This document shows positions 18,799-26,716 of a stretch of 64,000 nt of DNA, piece by piece. The position numbers and the translations under genes are program-made. This stretch comes from Gramella sp. AN32. GTDB taxonomy: Bacteria; Bacteroidota; Bacteroidia; Flavobacteriales; Flavobacteriaceae. Each line of letters begins with the position of its first letter. Within the stretch, counting starts at the first letter, position 1. Under the pieces are notes generated by a model that worked only from the letters and a program-made list of their open reading frames with translations, had not been told where the DNA came from and did no database searches. Location: contig NZ_QEYO01000005.1 of assembly GCF_023718305.1 (NCBI RefSeq), positions 1 to 64,000 of the forward strand, written 5' to 3'.

Positions 18799-20127
18799 AT
18801 GTTTGATAATTTAAGCGATAAGTTAGATAATGCCTTACACGTCCTGAAAGGACACGGCCAGATCACCGAAATTAACGTAGCTGAAACTTTAAAAGAAGTT
18901 CGACGTGCTTTGGTTGATGCCGATGTGAATTATAAAATCGCCAAGGAGTTTACCAGTATTGTAAAGGAAAAAGCTTTAGGACAGGATGTTTTAACAGCCC
19001 TGAAACCTGGGCAGTTGATGGTGAAGCTAGTAAAGGATGAGCTAACCCAATTAATGGGTGGGGAAGCTGCCGACATTAACCTAAGCGGGACTCCATCTAT
19101 TATTTTAATGTCTGGTTTACAGGGGAGTGGTAAAACAACTTTTTCAGGTAAACTGGCTAATTTCCTTAAAAACAAGAAGGGCAAAAAGCCTTTGCTGGTT
19201 GCCTGTGATATATACAGGCCTGCTGCCATCAATCAATTACAGGTAGTTGGAGAACAGGTTGGGGTAGAAGTTTATTCAGAAGAAGGGAACCAGGATCCGG
19301 TAGCTATTTCAAACAACGCGATCGCCCACGCTAAAGAAAATGGTCATAATGTGGTGATTATTGATACTGCAGGTCGTCTTGCCGTAGATGAGGCCATGAT
19401 GACCGAAATTTCAAATATCCATAAGGCTATTCAGCCTCACGAAACCTTGTTCGTGGTAGATTCCATGACCGGTCAGGATGCAGTGAATACAGCAAAGACC
19501 TTCAACGAACGCCTGAATTTTGATGGGGTGATCCTCACAAAATTAGATGGTGATACCCGTGGTGGAGCGGCTATTTCGATTAAATCTGTGGTAAATAAAC
19601 CTATCAAATTCATTGGTACCGGTGAAAAGATGGATGCGATCGATATCTTCTATCCTTCGCGTATGGCTGATAGGATCCTGGGGATGGGGGATGTTGTATC
19701 CCTTGTGGAAAGGGCCCAGGAGCAGTATGATGAAGAAGAAGCGAGAAAACTTCAGAAGAAAATTGCCAAAAATAAATTCGGTTTTGATGATTTCCTGAAT
19801 CAACTTCAGCAAATTAAAAAAATGGGATCGATGAAAGATCTTTTGGGAATGATTCCGGGAGCAGGAAAAATGCTGAAAGATGTGGATATTGATGATGATG
19901 CCTTTAAAGGTATTGAAGCGATTATTCATTCCATGACCCCGGAAGAACGAAGTAACCCGAAAATCATCAATGCCAGCCGTAAAAAACGAATTGGTAACGG
20001 AAGTGGAACTTCAGTTCAGGAAGTAAATCAGCTTCTAAAACAATTTAATCAAATGGGTAAAATGATGAAAATGATGCAGGGTGGCGGCGGAAAAAAAATG
20101 ATGCAAATGATGAAGGGAATGAAATAA
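18799..20127 (+). CDS. ffh: Signal recognition particle protein Ffh
   Basis: GTPase that binds 4.5S RNA and signal sequences to target proteins to the membrane. 442 residues. N domain at about 1-85; the G domain carries GLQGSGKTTFSGKLA (G1), DTAGR (G3) and TKLDGDTRGG (G4). From about 325 the M domain has methionine-rich helices and ends in clustered methionines (MGKMMKMMQGGGG then KKMMQMMKGMK), the hydrophobic signal-peptide groove and RNA-binding part. Related genomes often have folD next; here a four-helix-bundle gene intervenes. Confidence 0.98.
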   Translation: MFDNLSDKLDNALHVLKGHGQITEINVAETLKEVRRALVDADVNYKIAKEFTSIVKEKALGQDVLTALKPGQLMVKLVKDELTQLMGGEAADINLSGTPSIILMSGLQGSGKTTFSGKLANFLKNKKGKKPLLVACDIYRPAAINQLQVVGEQVGVEVYSEEGNQDPVAISNNAIAHAKENGHNVVIIDTAGRLAVDEAMMTEISNIHKAIQPHETLFVVDSMTGQDAVNTAKTFNERLNFDGVILTKLDGDTRGGAAISIKSVVNKPIKFIGTGEKMDAIDIFYPSRMADRILGMGDVVSLVERAQEQYDEEEARKLQKKIAKNKFGFDDFLNQLQQIKKMGSMKDLLGMIPGAGKMLKDVDIDDDAFKGIEAIIHSMTPEERSNPKIINASRKKRIGNGSGTSVQEVNQLLKQFNQMGKMMKMMQGGGGKKMMQMMKGMK

Positions 20128-20132
20128 ATTAT

Positions 20133-20168
20133 CAGTTGGCAGTCTCAGTATCCAGTTTCAGTAAGCAG
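20133..20168 (+). repeat. Left flank repeat of the four-helix-bundle cassette
   Basis: CAGTTGGCAGTCTCAGTATC followed by CAGTTTCAGTAAGCAG: degenerate CAGTxxxCAGT iterations ending about 14 bases before the ATG. GGCAGTCTCAGT occurs inverted just after the gene. Confidence 0.6.
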
Positions 20169-20181
20169 AAAAAAATTAAAA

Positions 20182-20553
20182 ATGGATTTTAAATCTTTAA
20201 AGGCTTACGAAAAGGCTTTTGAGTTGGCCATGGATCTTTTTGAAATTTCAAAAAGCTTCCCTAGAGAAGAAACCTATAGCTTGACAGATCAGATAAGAAG
20301 AAGTTCGCGATCTATTTGTACAAATATTGCAGAAGCATACAGAAAAAGAATATTCCCAAGACATTTTATAAGTAAACTTACTGATAGTGATGCTGAAAAT
20401 GCGGAAACCCAAAGTTGGTTGCAATTTGCCAGAAGATGCAATTATATTAATGAAACTGATTTTAAAAATTTAACCAATCAAAGTTTAGAGGTGGGCAAGC
20501 TATTAAATTATATGATCAATAACCCAGGCAAGTTTGGAGCTAGGGTAGAATAA
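20182..20553 (+). CDS. Four-helix-bundle protein (23S rRNA intervening-sequence family)
   Basis: 123 residues, the usual length. Hallmarks: KSLKAYEKAFELAMDLFEI (helix 1), LTDQIRRSSRSICTNIAEA (helix 2, the conserved S-I-x-x-N-I-A-E motif), then two more helices ending in LLNYMINN. The fold was first seen in proteins encoded by intervening sequences of 23S rRNA. Free-standing copies are scattered through Bacteroidota genomes, often with near-identical flanking repeats; no firm molecular function is known. Here it sits between ffh and folD, flanked by short inverted repeats, which suggests movement as a small cassette. Confidence 0.85.
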   Translation: MDFKSLKAYEKAFELAMDLFEISKSFPREETYSLTDQIRRSSRSICTNIAEAYRKRIFPRHFISKLTDSDAENAETQSWLQFARRCNYINETDFKNLTNQSLEVGKLLNYMINNPGKFGARVE

Positions 20554-20571
20554 CTGCCAACTGAGACTGCC
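20554..20571 (-). repeat. Right flank repeat of the four-helix-bundle cassette
   Basis: CTGCCAACTGAGACTGCC. Its reverse complement shares GGCAGTCTCAGT with the left flank. The repeat begins at the stop codon of the four-helix gene. Confidence 0.6.
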
Positions 20572-20586
20572 TACTTAATACTAAAT

Positions 20587-21480
20587 ATGACAATTCTCGA
20601 CGGAAAAAAAATCAGTGATGACATTAAAGATGAGATCAAAGCTGAAGTTGAAAAATATAAAAAGAAAGGGCAAAAAGTCCCTCATCTTGCAGCAATCATA
20701 GTGGGTAAGGACGGGGCAAGTTTAACTTATGTAAACAGTAAAGTGAAAGCCTGCGAACGTGTAGGTTTTCAATCTTCTTTATATAGGCTCCCGCATACGG
20801 TAAGTGAACTGGAATTACTTGATAAAATCGAGGAGCTTAATAAAAATGAGGATATCGACGGATTCATTGTTCAGTTGCCCTTACCTCCTCAAATTAATAC
20901 GCAAAAGGTTTTGAATGCGGTAGATCCAGATAAAGATGTGGATGGTTTCCATCCCACTAATTTCGGGAAAATGGCGTTGGATATGACCACTTTCATCCCC
21001 GCTACACCTTTTGGGATTTTAGAAATTTTGGAACGTTACGACATTCCTACCAAAGGAAAACATACTGTGGTTATTGGGCGAAGTTATATTGTAGGTCGGC
21101 CCATGAGTATTTTGATGGGGAGAAGCGGATTTCCAGGTAATTCCACGGTTACACTTACGCACGAATTCACCAAAAATATTACCCAGGTAACCTCACAGGC
21201 AGATATTATTATCATTGCGGTTGGTATCCCAGATTTTCTCAAAGCTGAAATGATCAAAGACGATGTGGTGATTATAGACGTTGGGATCACCCGTGTTCCA
21301 GATGAAAATGCTGAAAGGGGTTATGTTATAAAAGGAGATGTTGACTTTGAAAATGCCAGTAAAAAGGCCTCCTATATAACTCCGGTCCCTGGAGGTGTTG
21401 GGCCCATGACCGTTGCCATGTTGTTAAAAAACACGTTGCTGGCGAGGGAAAGGCACGCAAAAAGGATATTAGAGAATTAA
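20587..21480 (+). CDS. folD: Methylenetetrahydrofolate dehydrogenase/cyclohydrolase
   Basis: Bifunctional one-carbon enzyme that interconverts 5,10-methylene-, methenyl- and 10-formyl-THF using NADP. 297 residues. Visible: the catalytic region TYVNSKVKACERVGF (YxxxK), GFIVQLPLPPQI, DVDGFHPTNFGKM, VVIGRSYIVGRPMSILM (nucleotide site), VGIPDF, and the C-terminal PVPGGVGPMTVAMLL. Ends at a symmetrical terminator shared with the convergent gene. Confidence 0.97.
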   Translation: MTILDGKKISDDIKDEIKAEVEKYKKKGQKVPHLAAIIVGKDGASLTYVNSKVKACERVGFQSSLYRLPHTVSELELLDKIEELNKNEDIDGFIVQLPLPPQINTQKVLNAVDPDKDVDGFHPTNFGKMALDMTTFIPATPFGILEILERYDIPTKGKHTVVIGRSYIVGRPMSILMGRSGFPGNSTVTLTHEFTKNITQVTSQADIIIIAVGIPDFLKAEMIKDDVVIIDVGITRVPDENAERGYVIKGDVDFENASKKASYITPVPGGVGPMTVAMLLKNTLLARERHAKRILEN

Positions 21481-21484
21481 TTAT

Positions 21485-21519
21485 AAAAAAAGCGGGATTT
21501 TTAAATCCCGCTTTTTTTA
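21485..21519. terminator. Bidirectional terminator between folD and the DUF1232 gene
   Basis: AAAAAAAGCGGGATTT and AAATCCCGCTTTTTTT form a perfect hairpin with A and T runs on both sides, so it can serve both convergent genes. It overlaps the last codons of the minus-strand gene by 3 bases. Confidence 0.88.
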
Positions 21520-21921
21520 TTCTACATCGTTGTTGGCCAGTTTCCAGTCAAGATATTTGTGAAGATCGGTTTGTATAAACCGAATTCCAAACGTTATTAC
21601 AGCGAAATCATCTACATATCCTATGCCCGGGATAAAATCGGGAATAAAATCAAATGGATTTAGAATATATAAAAAGCTGAATGCGATGGTCGCAATGGTG
21701 AACCAGGGCACCTCATGATAAATACCTTTTCGGTAATCCTTCATCATCCCGTACATGACATTGGCCAGTTCAGAATATTTCTTCAGAATATTGCTATTGT
21801 TCAGCTTCTTGTCGATTTCCTCTTGATTGTCCATAGCGATCTTAACATCGTCGTCATCAATTTTAGCAATTTCAGCTTTTACAAAGCTTTCGTCTAATTT
21901 TTCGTTATCATCTTCTTTCAT
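21517..21921 (-). CDS. DUF1232 (YkvA-like) membrane-associated protein
   Basis: 134 residues. An acidic N-terminal half (DNEKLDESFVKAEIAKIDDD) precedes the DUF1232 core: WFTIATIAFSFLYILNPFDFIPDFIPGIGYVDDFAVI, with the conserved P-x-D-x-I-P-D motif. One or two hydrophobic helices suggest membrane attachment. The role of this widespread domain is not known. It follows the AI-2E-family gene after 18 bases, so they may share a transcript. Confidence 0.85.
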   Translation of the reverse strand: MKEDDNEKLDESFVKAEIAKIDDDDVKIAMDNQEEIDKKLNNSNILKKYSELANVMYGMMKDYRKGIYHEVPWFTIATIAFSFLYILNPFDFIPDFIPGIGYVDDFAVITFGIRFIQTDLHKYLDWKLANNDVE

Positions 21922-21939
21922 AAGTCTATTTTTAAGTTA

Positions 21940-22959
21940 TTATAATCTGTGATTGGCATTTCCATATTCCTTTTTATAGATTTTAATGATCAACAGGAAT
22001 AAGGATACTAAAAGAGGTCCAAATATTAATCCTATAAATCCGAAGAGCTGCACTCCCACAATTACTCCAAAAAGTGTTATTAAAGGATGCACACTGGCTA
22101 ATCGATCTAATACATAAAGCCTTATAATATTATCTGTAGCTCCAACAACCGTGAAGCCATAAATAAGCATCGCTATTGCCTGCCAATTGTGTCCCTGTGC
22201 CAATAGCAGAATGACCGCAGGTACAATTCCAATAGCCGTTCCTATAAATGGGATCATACTCCCAATAGCTGTAATTACAAACCAGAAAAATGGATCTGGA
22301 ACACCAAAAATCAGGAAACCAACTAAAGCAATCACTCCTTGAATGACAGCGACCAGAGGAATGCCTAGGGCATTTGATTTCACGAGATTATTGCTTTCTT
22401 TTCCAATGATCTCTAAATTTTCTTTTCCTAATGGAATGTATGTGATCATCGAGGCCCGCATACTCTTGCGATTGATAAGCATATAGTACAACATAAAATA
22501 CATGATACCAATGGCAATCAAGGCATTGAAGGTGCCTCCCGCGAGATTTTGAAGATTGTTAGAAACCCAACTTGTAATAGATTGGGTGTCTATGGACCCA
22601 CTAATATTATAGCCTATATCTTCTTCAATATAATTTAGCTGTTCTTTTAGAGCGGAGATCACTTTTTCAGAATTAGAAACCGCCTTCCCAATTTTAGCGG
22701 TCAGCATAATGGTGATTAGGGTTACCGGAATAAGAATTCCAATAAAACTTCCAAACATTAACAATGCTGCTGCCAAAGGAGGTTTCCATCCACGATTGAC
22801 CAGTTTCTTCATCCATTTTTTTAGAAGGACATATAAAGTGATCGCTCCCAAAACTCCGGAAAGGTAGGGGATGATTTCTCTAAAAATAAGGATGCTCAAA
22901 AATAGGATGAGCAATAGCACGAACAGTTGTCGTACTAGTGAAGGTTTCAATCTATCCAT
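21940..22959 (-). CDS. AI-2E family transporter (PerM-like)
   Basis: 339 residues with seven to eight hydrophobic helices; inner membrane. Domain marks are the glycine- and proline-rich C-terminal helices (PLVAVIQGVIALVGFLIFG, TAIGSMIPFIGTAIGIVPA, GATDNIIRLYVL, HPLITLFGVIVGVQLFGFIG). The family was named for a proposed AI-2 exporter, but other members are Na+/H+ antiporters or unassigned; substrate unknown here. The next gene upstream on the same strand is 23 bases away. Confidence 0.88.
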   Translation of the reverse strand: MDRLKPSLVRQLFVLLLILFLSILIFREIIPYLSGVLGAITLYVLLKKWMKKLVNRGWKPPLAAALLMFGSFIGILIPVTLITIMLTAKIGKAVSNSEKVISALKEQLNYIEEDIGYNISGSIDTQSITSWVSNNLQNLAGGTFNALIAIGIMYFMLYYMLINRKSMRASMITYIPLGKENLEIIGKESNNLVKSNALGIPLVAVIQGVIALVGFLIFGVPDPFFWFVITAIGSMIPFIGTAIGIVPAVILLLAQGHNWQAIAMLIYGFTVVGATDNIIRLYVLDRLASVHPLITLFGVIVGVQLFGFIGLIFGPLLVSLFLLIIKIYKKEYGNANHRL

Positions 22960-22982
22960 TTATGGTTGGTTGGACTCTTGGC

Positions 22983-23405
22983 CTATGTGGCAAAAAGCTG
23001 GTCTATATTTTTAAATGCTTTGAATTCCAGGGCATTTCCACAGGGGTCTTTAAAAAACATGGTTGCCTGCTCTCCCGGTTTTCCTTCAAATCTAATATAG
23101 GGTTCGATCACAAAATTTACTTTCTTGCTTTTTAGAATTTTTGAAAACTCCTGAAAAACATCCCATTGTAGCACCACTCCAAAATGTGGGACCGGAACAT
23201 CTTTCCCGTCAACCGGATTTGAAATTGCCTGGGCTTTATCTTTGGGATCCTGGTAGTGTATAACAAGTTGGTGGCCAAAAAAATTGAAATCCACCCAATG
23301 ATCACTGCTTCTTCCTTCACCACATCCCAATGTTTCTTTATAAAATTTGCGACATTTTTCCAGGTCGTACACCGGAATAGCAAGATGGAATGGCTGAATC
23401 TTCAT
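22983..23405 (-). CDS. VOC (glyoxalase/bleomycin-resistance) family protein
   Basis: 140 residues, a single vicinal-oxygen-chelate domain pair: [20 protein letters not shown] (first metal ligand His7), [16 protein letters not shown] (second strand set), [10 protein letters not shown] and [15 protein letters not shown] (terminal Glu ligand). Likely a small metal-dependent lyase or dioxygenase; substrate not determinable. First gene of a possible three-gene minus-strand run. Confidence 0.85.
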   Translation of the reverse strand: MKIQPFHLAIPVYDLEKCRKFYKETLGCGEGRSSDHWVDFNFFGHQLVIHYQDPKDKAQAISNPVDGKDVPVPHFGVVLQWDVFQEFSKILKSKKVNFVIEPYIRFEGKPGEQATMFFKDPCGNALEFKAFKNIDQLFAT

Positions 23406-23547
23406 GGTAAATTCTTATGTTTTAATTACTGGCGACTTTAGTATTTCGCTAAAGACTAAAATTAACAAGAAGTCCTTACAATATGATGTCATATTGCGCT
23501 AATAATCTGTTAAGATTTAAGATTTTGAAGTTTTAATCTATAAAATT

Positions 23548-23569
23548 CCCCGACGGCTTAGCCTCGGGG
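23548..23569. repeat. G/C-rich hairpin upstream of the IS element
   Basis: CCCCGA pairs with TCGGGG, and GGC with GCC around TTA, with one bulged C. No T run follows, so it resembles a REP-type element more than a terminator. Confidence 0.5.
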
Positions 23570-23584
23570 TTTCCGTTTCACCTC

Positions 23585-23592
23585 TCCCAGGG
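23585..23592 (+). repeat. Target-site duplication, left copy
   Basis: TCCCAGGG, identical to 25041-25048. It is the centre of a palindrome (CCTCTCCC-AG-GGGAGAGG) that the element split. Confidence 0.85.
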
Positions 23593-23611
23593 GCAATGTC
23601 ATTTAGTTAAG
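23593..23611 (+). repeat. IS terminal inverted repeat, left
   Basis: GCAATGTCATTTAGTTAAG, a perfect match to the reverse complement of the right end. Confidence 0.92.
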
Positions 23612-23629
23612 GGGGAGCAATTAAAAAAA

Positions 23630-23691
23630 CCATTGGGTTACGAACCGAATAAAGGTTCTTTGTAATCGCAAAAAAACATGCAACCCAATGG
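23630..23691 (+). promoter_or_regulatory. Hairpin that buries the transposase start codon
   Basis: CCATTGGGTT (23630-23639) is the exact reverse complement of AACCCAATGG (23682-23691), which contains the ATG at 23688-23690. A transcript entering from outside would carry both arms and hide the start, as established for IS10 and IS50. A transcript starting inside the loop region would lack the left arm. Confidence 0.6.
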
Positions 23692-25019
23692 TAGAGGCAA
23701 ATTTAAGAATAATAGAGGAGTTAAAGACATTTTTGGACATGGTCTGTGAACAAAAAGAATTAAAGGACTTATTGGTGCAAAACCCTTCCGACTTCAGCAG
23801 GGATCGCAAGCTTACCCTTCGTAGGGTTGCCGGGATGATCCTCAACATGCCCAAGCGCAGTCTGAACATCGAGCTTCGGGAATTCTTCGAGGCTCTGGGC
23901 GTGGGTTCCTCTACAGCAAGCAAGGGAGCTTTCAGCCTACAACGGACCAAGTTGCTGCCAATGTTCTTCGAGGTATGGAACGATCTGCTTGTGGACTGTT
24001 TCTACCACTATTACGGTGAAAGCGCCAAGCGCTGGAAAGGTTTCCGCGTACAGGCTGTGGACGGCTCCACGGCCTATCTGGTCTCCAGGCCGGATGTGGT
24101 GGCCGAGTTCGGCACCCAACCCAACCAACACGGGGACATCCCGATGGCAAGGGTTATGCAACTTTATGACGTGCTCAACCAGATCAACATATGGGGCTCC
24201 ATCCTCCCATTCAAGCTGGGCGAACAGGCCATTATGGCGAAACGTGTTCACAGTCTCTACCCGGATAGTTTGACGCTTTTCGACAGGAACTACCCCAGTT
24301 ATTCGCTGATATACTCAATGCTAAACGAAGAATCGCCGCGCCATTTCGTGATGAGGTGCAAATCGAACTTCAACAAAGAGGTGCGGCGATTCGTCCAGAG
24401 CGATAGCACTAGCGAGATCGTGCAGTTTAGGCCTTCCACCAGTGCCATTTCGACGCTATGGGGGAATGGACATCATGTTACCGCTGACACTGAAATAACC
24501 GTTCGTATGGTAAAGGTGGTACTATCTACGGGCGCCATGGAAATATTGCTCACCAACCTGTACGACGAGGATATATATTCTATTGGGGACCTCAAGTATT
24601 TATATGGATGACGATGGGGAATAGAGACCACCTATGGCACACAAAAGAACCAACAGCAGATGGAACAATTCAGTGGGCACAGACCAATCTGCATAAAGCA
24701 AGACTATGCGGCCGGCCTGTTGTTGTCCAACTTACAGAGCCTAATAGAAAAACAATGCATGCCATACCTGGACCAGTTGGGCGGGAAAAGAAAATACCAA
24801 TACAAAGTGAACAAGAACATTAGTTGGGCCTGTATGAAACACAAGGTGGTAAAGCTGTTCCTGGAGACCCAGCCCAGGGAACTCCTAATCGAACTGCAGT
24901 ATGCTTTCGAGAGGAACGTAGAACCCATAAGGCCTGGAAGGCACTACGAAAGACAGAGAAAAACAAAACGGACCAAAGGCAAATATCAAACACTAACCAA
25001 TTATAAACGAGCAATATAG
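23688..25019 (+). pseudogene. IS4-family transposase with one in-frame stop codon
   Basis: The frame runs 443 codons from ATG 23688 to 25019 with a single TGA at 24609-24611. DDE residues: Asp in QAVDGSTAYL near 122, Asp in TLFDRNYPSYSLI, and the Glu of the IS4 signature Y(2)R(3)E(6)K, read as Y-G-stop-R-W-G-I-E-T-T-Y-G-T-Q-K. The stop falls where family members have Trp (TGG to TGA is one base). The 307-residue product lacks the catalytic Glu and should be inactive unless the stop is read through. The C-terminal part (24612-25019) is otherwise intact. Confidence 0.88.
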
Positions 25020-25021
25020 AG

Positions 25022-25040
25022 CTTAACTAAATGACATTGC
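25022..25040 (-). repeat. IS terminal inverted repeat, right
   Basis: CTTAACTAAATGACATTGC, a perfect inverted match of the left end. Confidence 0.92.
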
Positions 25041-25048
25041 TCCCAGGG
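25041..25048 (+). repeat. Target-site duplication, right copy
   Basis: TCCCAGGG, identical to 23585-23592. Confidence 0.85.
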
Positions 25049-25140
25049 GAGAGGTCAGATCTGCTTTTTCGCAGTTCTGGGTGAGGGGAAATATAAAATT
25101 TCGGTTTTTTAGTCTAGAGGCCAAAACATAACTGGTGAGA

Positions 25141-25202
25141 CCTGCCAGCCGGCAGGCTGGTACCCCTAAGGCCTGCCTCGGGCCTGCCAGCCGCAGGCAG
25201 GG
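25141..25202. repeat. G/C-rich palindromic repeat cluster
   Basis: CCTGCCAGCCGGCAGG and further CCTGCC/GGCAGG pairs (GCCTGCCTCGGGCCTGCCAG, CCGCAGGCAGGG) form two adjoining hairpins. Very G/C-rich against an A/T-rich background; REP-like. It lies just downstream of the pseudouridine synthase gene, so it may also stop its transcription. Confidence 0.6.
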
Positions 25203-25233
25203 ATAGTCGGTTTCAAGAAATTTTTATTGAGCT

Positions 25234-25977
25234 TCATAACTTTGAACCTTCTTCTGTCTTCATAGATTTTTCTGAAAGTTTATTAATCGTATCCAGTTCT
25301 TCCGGGCTAAGATCACGCCACTTACCCACAGGAATATCCAGATGAACATTCATGATCCTGATCCTTTTTAAAGCGGTTACTTCATATCCTAAGACTTCAC
25401 ACATCCGGCGTATTTGCCTGTTGAGTCCCTGGGTAAGAACGATTCTGAAGGAATATTTAGCTATTTTTTCAACTTCGCATTTTCGGGTAACCGTATCTAA
25501 AATGGGAACCCCACTGCCCATTTTATTTATAAAATCTGAAGTAACCGGTTTATTCACCGTAACCACATATTCTTTTTCGTGATTGTTACGGGCACGCAGA
25601 ATTTTATTTACAATATCACCGTCATTAGTTAAAAATATCAGGCCTTCACTGGGTTTGTCCAGTCTGCCGATAGGGAAAATACGTTTAGGGTAATTGATGT
25701 AATCGATGATATTGTCTTTTTCTACTCGTGTATCTGTTGTGCAAACGATACCAATAGGTTTATTAAAGGCGATATAAACATTGGGTTCTTTCAATTCGGC
25801 TTTAGAAACAATTTTGCCGTTCACTCTCACTTCATCCCCCGGCATTACCTTTGTTCCCATTTCAGGTTTTTCACCATTCACGGTAATCCTTCCCTGGTCG
25901 ATCAATTTATCTGCAGCCCGTCGTGAACAATAACCTAACTGACTCAAATATTTATTTATTCTAACTTCTTCGGCCAT
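25234..25977 (-). CDS. rluF: rRNA pseudouridine synthase (RluF/RsuA family)
   Basis: 247 residues from the ATG at 25977. A longer frame exists to 26040, but a consensus promoter (25995-26002) lies inside that extension, which settles the start. An N-terminal S4 RNA-binding domain ([19 protein letters not shown]) precedes the catalytic domain with [20 protein letters not shown] (catalytic Asp) and [20 protein letters not shown]. The family modifies uridine in large or small ribosomal RNA. RluF (23S U2604) is my best match, RluB or RsuA less likely. A charged tail follows the catalytic domain. Confidence 0.85.
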   Translation of the reverse strand: MAEEVRINKYLSQLGYCSRRAADKLIDQGRITVNGEKPEMGTKVMPGDEVRVNGKIVSKAELKEPNVYIAFNKPIGIVCTTDTRVEKDNIIDYINYPKRIFPIGRLDKPSEGLIFLTNDGDIVNKILRARNNHEKEYVVTVNKPVTSDFINKMGSGVPILDTVTRKCEVEKIAKYSFRIVLTQGLNRQIRRMCEVLGYEVTALKRIRIMNVHLDIPVGKWRDLSPEELDTINKLSEKSMKTEEGSKL

Positions 25978-25994
25978 ATTTCTTATCCTTGTAG

Positions 25995-26002
25995 CAAAGA
26001 TA
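25995..26002 (-). promoter_or_regulatory. -7 element TATCTTTG for the pseudouridine synthase gene
   Basis: Exact TAnnTTTG on the minus strand (CAAAGATA on plus), 18 bases before the chosen ATG. Confidence 0.55.
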
Positions 26003-26149
26003 ACGGAATAAGGTAAAAAAATCCTCAGATTTAATTTCAATACAATCAGGGTTTTAGAACATTTTTTAAAATAATTTTAGAAAAAAATAAATGCTCAGGC
26101 AACCTTTTATAATTTTCCTGCGTCTATATAAATAGAAGGCCTTTTGGAT

Positions 26150-26716
26150 ATGGTTAAAGTAATTCAGCTTTTTAAAAACGAAAATTTGCTTATAAGACGA
26201 GCAACTAACGGTAGTAGGGAAGCACAAAAGAAGATTTATGAAATGCACTCTCCTAAGATGTTGAGCGTTTGCAGGCAGTATGTCAAGGATTTTCACCACG
26301 CCGAGGAGGTTATGCTGAATGGGTTCTTTAAAGTATTTCAGTATTTGGATTCCTTTAAAAGCGAAGGCAGTTTTGAAGGCTGGATACGAAAGATTATGGT
26401 AAGGGAATCGATTTCATTTTTAAGGCAGTATAAAAAACTGCAATTTCAGGAAGATCTGGGATATGAAAGTGCAGAATCTATAAATAATATTAAATCTGAA
26501 ATGGATGTGGCAGACATCCAGTCCCTTATAGATAATTTGCCGGAAGGTTACCGGATGGTTTTTGTCCTTTACGCAATTGAAGGGTATAAACATCAGGAGA
26601 TAGCAAAAATGCTTGAAATCACTGAAGGGACCTCAAAATCCCAATTGTTCAAAGCACGGAAAATGCTCCAGGATCAAATTAAAAATAATAATTCAACAGG
26701 TTATGGCACCAATTAA
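26150..26716 (+). CDS. ECF-type RNA polymerase sigma factor
   Basis: 188 residues from ATG 26150 (a TTG at 26144 would add two residues). Region 2 covers NGSREAQKKIYEMHSPKMLSVCRQYVKDFHHAEEVMLNGFFKVFQYLDSFKSEGSFEGWIRKIM; region 4 contains LPEGYRMVFVLYAIEGYKHQEIAKMLEITEGTSKSQLFKARKML, a helix-turn-helix. Extracytoplasmic sigma factors respond to envelope signals. The next gene overlaps by 14 bases and encodes a single-span membrane protein placed like an anti-sigma factor; an outer-membrane barrel gene comes third. Confidence 0.92.
   Translation: MVKVIQLFKNENLLIRRATNGSREAQKKIYEMHSPKMLSVCRQYVKDFHHAEEVMLNGFFKVFQYLDSFKSEGSFEGWIRKIMVRESISFLRQYKKLQFQEDLGYESAESINNIKSEMDVADIQSLIDNLPEGYRMVFVLYAIEGYKHQEIAKMLEITEGTSKSQLFKARKMLQDQIKNNNSTGYGTN

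Larger units (their letters stand above)
23593..25040. mobile_element. IS4-family insertion sequence, complete, 1448 bp
   Basis: Bounded by perfect 19-base inverted repeats GCAATGTCATTTAGTTAAG (23593-23611; reverse complement at 25022-25040) and flanked by an 8-base duplication TCCCAGGG. It encodes one transposase with IS4-type catalytic motifs, interrupted by a stop codon. The internal sequence is visibly richer in G+C than the surroundings, a sign of transfer. The intact ends and duplication imply a recent insertion. Confidence 0.95.

Noticed and set aside
23937..24251. Minus-strand open frames of 72-104 codons inside the IS element
   Set aside because: Shadows of the G/C-richer transposase gene; the translation is proline- and arginine-rich without motif.
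24608..24823. Second frame over the IS stop, as if a programmed frameshift joined two frames
   Set aside because: The downstream part continues in the same frame as the upstream part, so this is a nonsense codon, not a frameshift.
25978..26040. N-terminal extension of the pseudouridine synthase (start at 26040)
   Set aside because: An exact TATCTTTG promoter lies inside it, and the S4 domain begins right after the ATG at 25977.
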